From an uncultured Oscillospiraceae bacterium (GTDB lineage Bacteria; Bacillota; Clostridia; Oscillospirales; Oscillospiraceae): DNA of 6,304 bases. The stretch is from positions 1-6,304 of the forward strand of contig CAAETL010000036.1 in assembly GCA_900758955.1 (NCBI GenBank). The letters run 5' to 3'. Below the pieces are notes generated by a model. It ran no database searches. It was not told where the DNA came from and saw nothing but the letters and a program-made list of their open reading frames with translations. This document shows, piece by piece, positions 1-3,969 of this stretch (positions within the stretch are counted from its first letter, which is position 1; the number at the start of each line of letters is the position of its first letter). The translations under genes were made by a program, and so were the position numbers.

Positions 1-794
1 TCCACCGCGTCTTCAATCTCCTCCCCCAAGAACAGGGAGGCGATGCGGGCAAACCCGGCGGGGGCGTCGCTGACATAATACTGCCGACGGCCCTTTTCCC
101 GCTCAGGAGGGGCCAGCAGGTCCTGCTTTTTCAGAAGCTTCGCCACCTGAATGGCGCACTGTTCCCCCGTGTCAATGAGGGTGACCCCCTCGCCCATCTG
201 TTTGCCAATGATGCCTTTCAGCAGCGGGTAGTGGGTGCAGCCCAGCACCAAGGTATCCACCCCCGCCTTTTGCATGGGCTCTAAGTATTCCGAAACCACC
301 GTTTCAATCACCACATCCCCTTCGTTGATGCGGCCATTTTCCACCAGGGGCACCAAAAGAGGGCAGGCCTCTGGAAACACCTCAATCTCAGGGCGTACGG
401 AGGCGATCACCTTCTCATAGGCGCCGCTGCGCACGGAGGCCATGGTCCCGATCAGTCCCACCTTACCGTTTCGACTCACGGCGGCCGCAGCCAAGCCCGC
501 CGGCTCCACCACTCCTACCACGGGGATGGCGTTTTCCTCCACCAGGGTGTCCAGGGCTACGGTGGATACCGTGCCGCAAGCCACCACGATGGCTTTTAGG
601 CCAAATGTTTTCAAAAAGGCAATATCCTGTCGGGCATACTTTAAAATGGTCTCCCGGGACCGGCCGCCGTAAGGCACCCGTCCTGTATCTCCAAAATAGA
701 TGATATTTTCCTTTGGCATCAGCCGCGCCAGCTCTCCCGCCGCCGTCAGCCCGCCCAGACCGGAATCAAACACGCCGATGGGCCGTCTGTCCAT
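1..794 (-). CDS. murI: Glutamate racemase, C-terminal end cut by window edge
   Basis: This cytoplasmic, cofactor-independent enzyme interconverts L- and D-glutamate and supplies D-glutamate for peptidoglycan stem peptides. I translated 264 residues without a stop up to the left edge. Family members are about 265-275 residues, so only a few residues are missing. The signature elements are in order: the N-terminal DSGLGGL loop (Asp9, Ser10), the first catalytic cysteine in VACGTVS (Cys73), and the second in LGCTHYPLL (Cys186, Thr187, His188). The usual first-cysteine motif is ACNTA; here Gly74 replaces the Asn, although both cysteines are present. The ATG at 794 is chosen because GGAGGAG (801-807) lies 6 nt upstream and because the product then begins MDRRPIGVFDSG, as is usual for the family. 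The gene is divergent from the acidic-protein gene at 1109. The family assignment is near certain; the operon downstream is not visible. Confidence 0.96.
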   Translation of the reverse strand, partial: MDRRPIGVFDSGLGGLTAAGELARLMPKENIIYFGDTGRVPYGGRSRETILKYARQDIAFLKTFGLKAIVVACGTVSTVALDTLVEENAIPVVGVVEPAGLAAAAVSRNGKVGLIGTMASVRSGAYEKVIASVRPEIEVFPEACPLLVPLVENGRINEGDVVIETVVSEYLEPMQKAGVDTLVLGCTHYPLLKGIIGKQMGEGVTLIDTGEQCAIQVAKLLKKQDLLAPPEREKGRRQYYVSDAPAGFARIASLFLGEEIEDAV

Positions 795-800
795 ACCGCT

Positions 801-807
801 CTCCTCC
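801..807 (-). promoter_or_regulatory. Ribosome binding site of murI
   Basis: On the minus strand this reads GGAGGAG, 6 nt before the ATG at 794. It fixes that ATG as the start, in preference to an in-frame GTG 12 codons upstream (828-830). With the GTG start, this Shine-Dalgarno sequence would lie inside the coding region. Confidence 0.85.
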
Positions 808-887
808 CTGCCATCCTCTGTGGCACTCACCCGCGCCGAAAATACTTTTAAAATTGCCGCAGACGCGGTATAAAACGCTTACCGTTT

Positions 888-916
888 ATCATATGACAAA
901 ACAATAAGGAAAACAA
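888..916 (-). promoter_or_regulatory. Candidate sigma-A promoter for murI
   Basis: Read on the minus strand, TTGTTT (911-916) is followed after exactly 17 nt by TATGAT (888-893). The -10 box matches consensus at 5 of 6 positions; the -35 box matches only in its TTG. Transcription would start near 881 and leave a leader of roughly 87 nt before the murI ATG. That leader contains a small GC hairpin, CCGC-loop-GCGG, at 857-868. The alternative TTGTCA (894-899) has no well-spaced -10 box. The position in a divergent intergenic region supports the call, but the weak -35 box keeps confidence moderate. Confidence 0.4.
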
Positions 917-950
917 GCCTGATTTTCCATGAATTTTTTCTCTCAGACCT

Positions 951-980
951 TTGACAATTCCATCTCCCCGGACCTATAAT
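951..980 (+). promoter_or_regulatory. Consensus sigma-A promoter for the acidic-protein gene
   Basis: TTGACA (951-956) and TATAAT (975-980) are both perfect consensus hexamers, separated by 18 nt. T-rich sequence just upstream (922-941) could act as an UP element. Transcription would start near 987, giving a leader of about 120 nt to the ATG at 1109. This is the strongest promoter-like sequence I noticed in the window. Confidence 0.85.
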
Positions 981-986
981 AGAGTG

Positions 987-1108
987 AACCATCTCGTAGT
1001 ATTCATTTTGCTCTGCGGCCTCGGCTGTGGGGCGGTGTGATCCACGGAGAGAAACAGGCGTACTGTATGCGCTTCTGTCAAATCAGGTACGGCAAGGAGG
1101 CTATGGTT
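987..1108 (+). other. Long 5' leader of the acidic-protein gene
   Basis: This is the presumed untranslated leader between the start site predicted from the promoter at 951-980 and the ATG at 1109. I see no T-box, riboswitch signature or attenuator hairpin with a T run. The only structures found by eye are weak: GTGG/CCAC (1026-1029 with 1042-1045) and a five-pair stem around 1064-1078. The frame of the downstream gene stays open through part of the leader (from GTG 1037), but no ribosome binding site supports translation there. Together with 795-950, this accounts for the whole gene-free interval of 795-1108. Confidence 0.45.
1094..1100 (+). promoter_or_regulatory. Ribosome binding site of the acidic-protein gene
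   Basis: AAGGAGG lies 8 nt before the ATG at 1109 but only 2 nt before the in-frame ATG at 1103. The spacing selects 1109 as the start and argues against all further upstream in-frame starts (1037, 1067). Confidence 0.88.
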
Positions 1109-1528
1109 ATGAAGCTGGAACTGACGAAAAAGGAATTTCGACGTCTGCTGGATATGGCATATATCGGAAACTGGATTTTGAATTCCACCCGCGGCGAAGA
1201 TCGCTTCTCAGACTATGACAAGGTAGAAAGCTTATTGTTCCGAACCGCCCGGGAACAGGGCATGGAAATTTTGGCGGAGACCTATATGGGCGACACGGTC
1301 CCCTCTCGGGCCTTTGTAGAGGGCGGCATTCATGAAGCCATTATGGATTATGAAAACAACGTGTTCTTCGACATTCTAGCCGAGGACCTGGCGCGGCGGG
1401 ACATGAACGACGCTCCCATCGACGAGAGCAACTATGCCGAGCTGGCCAGCCGGATTGACGCCTATATCACAGAATTTGAAACCAACGGCACCGATAATAT
1501 CCTGTTGGATATTGATTCCGCCACCTGA
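1109..1528 (+). CDS. Conserved-looking acidic protein of unknown function
   Basis: I do not recognise a named family. The product is 139 residues and begins MKLELTKKEFRRLLDMAYIG. It has no signal peptide and no membrane segment, so it should be cytoplasmic. It is strongly acidic: I count about 30 Asp/Glu against 14 Lys/Arg, with the N-terminal dozen residues locally basic. Most of it looks helical. The middle (residues about 73-99, GGIHEAIMDYE then FFDILAEDLARRDM) reads like a packed helical core, and the C-terminus is an Asp/Glu-rich tail. There are no cysteines, no metal-binding cluster and no nucleotide-binding loop. The gene has its own consensus promoter and ends in a strong terminator, so it is probably monocistronic. 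My impression is that similar small hypothetical proteins occur in Oscillospiraceae, but that is recollection and was not checked. The coding call is firm; the function is unknown. Confidence 0.88.
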   Translation: MKLELTKKEFRRLLDMAYIGNWILNSTRGEDRFSDYDKVESLLFRTAREQGMEILAETYMGDTVPSRAFVEGGIHEAIMDYENNVFFDILAEDLARRDMNDAPIDESNYAELASRIDAYITEFETNGTDNILLDIDSAT

Positions 1529-1551
1529 ACCCGTTTTTCTAATGAAATCAT

Positions 1552-1585
1552 GAGAGCCCCTTCCTCCGTAGAAGGGGCTCTCTTT
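1552..1585 (+). terminator. Rho-independent terminator of the acidic-protein gene
   Basis: A perfect 12-bp stem pairs GAGAGCCCCTTC (1552-1563) with GAAGGGGCTCTC (1571-1582) around a 7-nt loop. It lies 23 nt after the stop codon and is followed by only three T residues (1583-1585). The stem is very stable but the T run is short. On the minus strand no T run follows it, so it most likely serves the plus-strand gene. Confidence 0.75.
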
Positions 1586-1613
1586 GCGTCTGCCGGTCCT
1601 GAATACCAACAGC

Positions 1614-1630
1614 GACGGCAGCAGGCCGTC
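1614..1630. repeat. Small inverted repeat between the two terminators
   Basis: GACGGC (1614-1619) and GCCGTC (1625-1630) can form a 6-bp stem with a 5-nt loop. There is no T run on either side. It may be incidental, or part of the structured sequence between the convergent genes. Confidence 0.3.
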
Positions 1631-1641
1631 AAGGAATGGAG

Positions 1642-1672
1642 AAGGAGCTCTGTGAAAACAGAGCTCCTTTTT
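1642..1672. terminator. Hairpin terminator at the convergent junction
   Basis: An 11-bp stem pairs AAGGAGCTCTG (1642-1652) with CAGAGCTCCTT (1659-1669) around TGAAAA. On the plus strand it runs into TTTTT (1668-1672), so it can back up the terminator at 1552. On the minus strand it starts 5 nt after the stop codon of the secreted coiled-coil gene, which is the expected place for the operon's terminator, but the following sequence is only pyrimidine-rich (CTCCATTCC). It probably works in both directions and is better formed on the plus strand. Confidence 0.65.
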
Positions 1673-1674
1673 CC

Positions 1675-3969
1675 TTACTGAAAGAGGCTGGTAATTCCGT
1701 GCCAAATTTTTTGAAAGACAGAGCCCAGGCGAGTAAAGAAGTTACCCTCCGCATGGAACTCCTCGTCCACGTTGGGGGCGCTGTCGTCCTCCGAATTGGT
1801 AATTTCCTGGGTCCGCAGCACCACCTGGAGAGAGGTGGGCGCCTCATTTTTTTCCGACGTCATAGACTGGGCGGGGGCGGAGGCGTCCATATTCAAAATA
1901 TTGGTCTCCTCCCCCGTGTGCTTATCCCACTCATCCCGTATGGTGTCCTCCACTTTATTCTTCGCGCCCCGGATTACCCCGGTTTGGGCCATGCCGTTGG
2001 CGGTCTTGCGCAGGGTGTCTGAGAGCCCCGAAAGCGCCTGCTTGGAGCCCGAGTCCAGCTTGCCGCCGGCGGCCTTCATGAGGGCCTCAAAGTTAGAGAG
2101 AAAGGTTTTGGTATCCTTGAGCCCGGCAACCGCGCTGTCTGAGAGGACCTTGGTATCCTCCAGCGCCTGCTGGGCTTGGGGCTCATAGGCATTCATAATG
2201 TCCTGCAAACCGGTGAGTTGGTCGATAATAGTATCTGCGGTATTGCTCACATCGGTGAGTATGTCCATGGTCTTCTGCCCCTGCTCCACCAGATCGGTCG
2301 CGGCGTCGTTCTGTTTGTGGATGGCGTCCATGTAGTCGTCCAGCAGATCGATGGAATCAATTAAATCTGTAGTCAGGCTGTCCGAGTCGTCCCCCAGCAG
2401 ATCACAGATCTTCTCCAAATACTCCAACGTGTTGCCCATGGGGCTTTTGACTGCTTTGATCACGTCATTCACCTGACCGATGATGCCGTTGGTCTGCTTG
2501 ATAATATTATTGACCGTGTCAATAGTCCCTAAGGTCTGGGTCAGTTGGCCGCTGAGGTACATTTGGGCCGCTTCCTGGGGGATTGCGCCCGCTTCCACGG
2601 CCGCCGCAATTTCTTCTTGGCTCATTCCTTGCAGGGATGCCGCCAAGTTTTTCAGCGTATCCACATCATAATCTCCAACCTGGGTAATTCGTTTGATGGT
2701 GTTCAGCTCCGTCAGCTTGCCGGATGCCGAGCGCAGGCTCCCCAAGCTCATGGAGAGATTATCCATCTTGGATTTTAAATCGTCCAGATGGTCGGTAAGG
2801 CTATCCATGGCCCGGTTGCGGTTTTTGTCCAGCTTGTTTAGATCCTCCAGCAGGTCCTTCACCCCGTCCAAGTCCTTTTTCACATCGGTGAGTACGGTCC
2901 GGGTATCGGAGAGCTGTGTTTTGGTGTCCTGCATGGTGGTCACCATGTCGTTCATCTGGGTATTGACATCGGTGAGGGCGTCCTGGGCGGTGGTCAGATG
3001 ACCGTTTAAGGGAGACAGGGCGTCAGAAAGCGCGTCCAGGTCCGCCAGGGCGGCGTCGGCGGAATTGTACACCTGGCCCTTGCCCGCGGAAATGGTCCCC
3101 CGGGCGGCGTTCAGGTCATCCAGGCCGCTGGCTGCCTGACGCAGGCCGCTGGTCATGGATTCCATGGTATTTAAAATAATGTCCATACTGTCGCTGATGG
3201 CATTGGCGGAGTCCTCCAGGGTCTCCTTGGCCTCCCGCAGGTCGGCGATTTTGTCCAGCTGCGACAGAGTTACCGGCTGCATCATCAGCATCAGGCCGGA
3301 AAACGAGAAGTCCTCGGTACCGATGGAGAGGGTGTAGTGCTGTTCCTCCCCGGGCAGGGCGAAGAAAAGGACCGCCCGCATGCTGCCGATGGTTTGGAGC
3401 TGCCCGCCCTCGGCGGAAACGGAGAGCACATCCGTACTGTCCAGCATGGCGGCGATCTCCATGACCATGTTGTTCCGAAAATACGCGGGGGCGCTCTCGT
3501 TGGGCAGGATGTCGATGGTGAGGTCTACCAGACCGCTGGCGCCGGCCAAGTCCTCCGCGGCGGTGGGGACGCCGTTGAGGGCATAGCTTACGTCCACCGT
3601 CCAGGGCAGTTGGGTCAAGGGCGCGGGGGCCTCTTCGGAGAAGGTCCCCTCAAAGTAGAACCGTCCCCCCAAGTTCTCCTCCCCGGTGAAGTCAAAGGAG
3701 ACCGTATCCCCCTCCACCTGAGGCTTGGCGTAGTTTGTCATGTTGATGACTTTGTTGTAGAGGCCGTGGTCGCTGATGGCAGTGTTGCCGTTTAAATCAT
3801 AGGCCTTTACCACGCTTCCCGATTGATAGACGCCGTAGTGGTCCAACGTCAGGTACAGGGTTTCGTCGTAGGTCGGCGTTGGCGCGGCGGCGGAGACGGG
3901 CATAAGCCCGATGGTGGCTGTAAGACAGAGAAGAGCCGCCGCGGGTTTCTTCCAATTATGCTTTTTCAT
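1675..3969 (-). CDS. Secreted coiled-coil protein, putative partner of the MMPL transporter
   Basis: The product is 764 residues from the ATG at 3969. Residues 1-28 are a Sec signal peptide: a MKKHNWKK basic start, a hydrophobic core, and likely cleavage near VSA-AA. Residues about 30-230 look beta-rich and globular. They include LNGVPTAAEDLAGASGLVDL (131-150), a pattern I associate with secreted YhgE/Pip-like and heptad-repeat proteins. Residues about 236-425 and 475-665 are long, Leu- and Asp-rich helices typical of coiled coils, with recurring LTDV and DTKxxLS units. A short helical insert (about 432-475) separates them. An acidic linker (about 686-742) leads to a C-terminal amphipathic helix (FFTRLGSVFQKIWHGITSLF, 744-763). 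There is no C-terminal membrane helix, LPxTG signal or lipobox. The start overlaps the transporter gene by 14 bp, implying coupled expression. An extracellular adaptor role is inference. Confidence 0.9.
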   Translation of the reverse strand: MKKHNWKKPAAALLCLTATIGLMPVSAAAPTPTYDETLYLTLDHYGVYQSGSVVKAYDLNGNTAISDHGLYNKVINMTNYAKPQVEGDTVSFDFTGEENLGGRFYFEGTFSEEAPAPLTQLPWTVDVSYALNGVPTAAEDLAGASGLVDLTIDILPNESAPAYFRNNMVMEIAAMLDSTDVLSVSAEGGQLQTIGSMRAVLFFALPGEEQHYTLSIGTEDFSFSGLMLMMQPVTLSQLDKIADLREAKETLEDSANAISDSMDIILNTMESMTSGLRQAASGLDDLNAARGTISAGKGQVYNSADAALADLDALSDALSPLNGHLTTAQDALTDVNTQMNDMVTTMQDTKTQLSDTRTVLTDVKKDLDGVKDLLEDLNKLDKNRNRAMDSLTDHLDDLKSKMDNLSMSLGSLRSASGKLTELNTIKRITQVGDYDVDTLKNLAASLQGMSQEEIAAAVEAGAIPQEAAQMYLSGQLTQTLGTIDTVNNIIKQTNGIIGQVNDVIKAVKSPMGNTLEYLEKICDLLGDDSDSLTTDLIDSIDLLDDYMDAIHKQNDAATDLVEQGQKTMDILTDVSNTADTIIDQLTGLQDIMNAYEPQAQQALEDTKVLSDSAVAGLKDTKTFLSNFEALMKAAGGKLDSGSKQALSGLSDTLRKTANGMAQTGVIRGAKNKVEDTIRDEWDKHTGEETNILNMDASAPAQSMTSEKNEAPTSLQVVLRTQEITNSEDDSAPNVDEEFHAEGNFFTRLGSVFQKIWHGITSLFQ

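Noticed and set aside
795..830. A 12-codon N-terminal extension of glutamate racemase from GTG 828-830
   Set aside because: The frame is open, but the Shine-Dalgarno sequence at 801-807 would then be coding, and the ATG at 794 gives the standard family N-terminus.
1037..1108. A 24-residue N-terminal extension of the acidic protein from GTG 1037
   Set aside because: No ribosome binding site precedes it. AAGGAGG at 1094-1100 is ideally spaced for the ATG at 1109 instead.
987..1108. A riboswitch or T-box in the leader of the acidic-protein gene
   Set aside because: I found no T-box core, no known aptamer signature and no terminator-like hairpin with a T run before the start codon.
1376..1847. 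Minus-strand open frames at 1376-1705 and 1629-1847
   Set aside because: The first would read back through both terminator hairpins and the acidic-protein gene. The second overlaps the end of the secreted-protein gene in another frame. Neither has a supported start.
3915..3969. A lipoprotein signal (ALLC) in the secreted coiled-coil protein
   Set aside because: The residue before the cysteine is Leu rather than Gly, Ala or Ser, and a normal AxA-type cleavage site follows the hydrophobic core, so a standard Sec signal peptide fits better.
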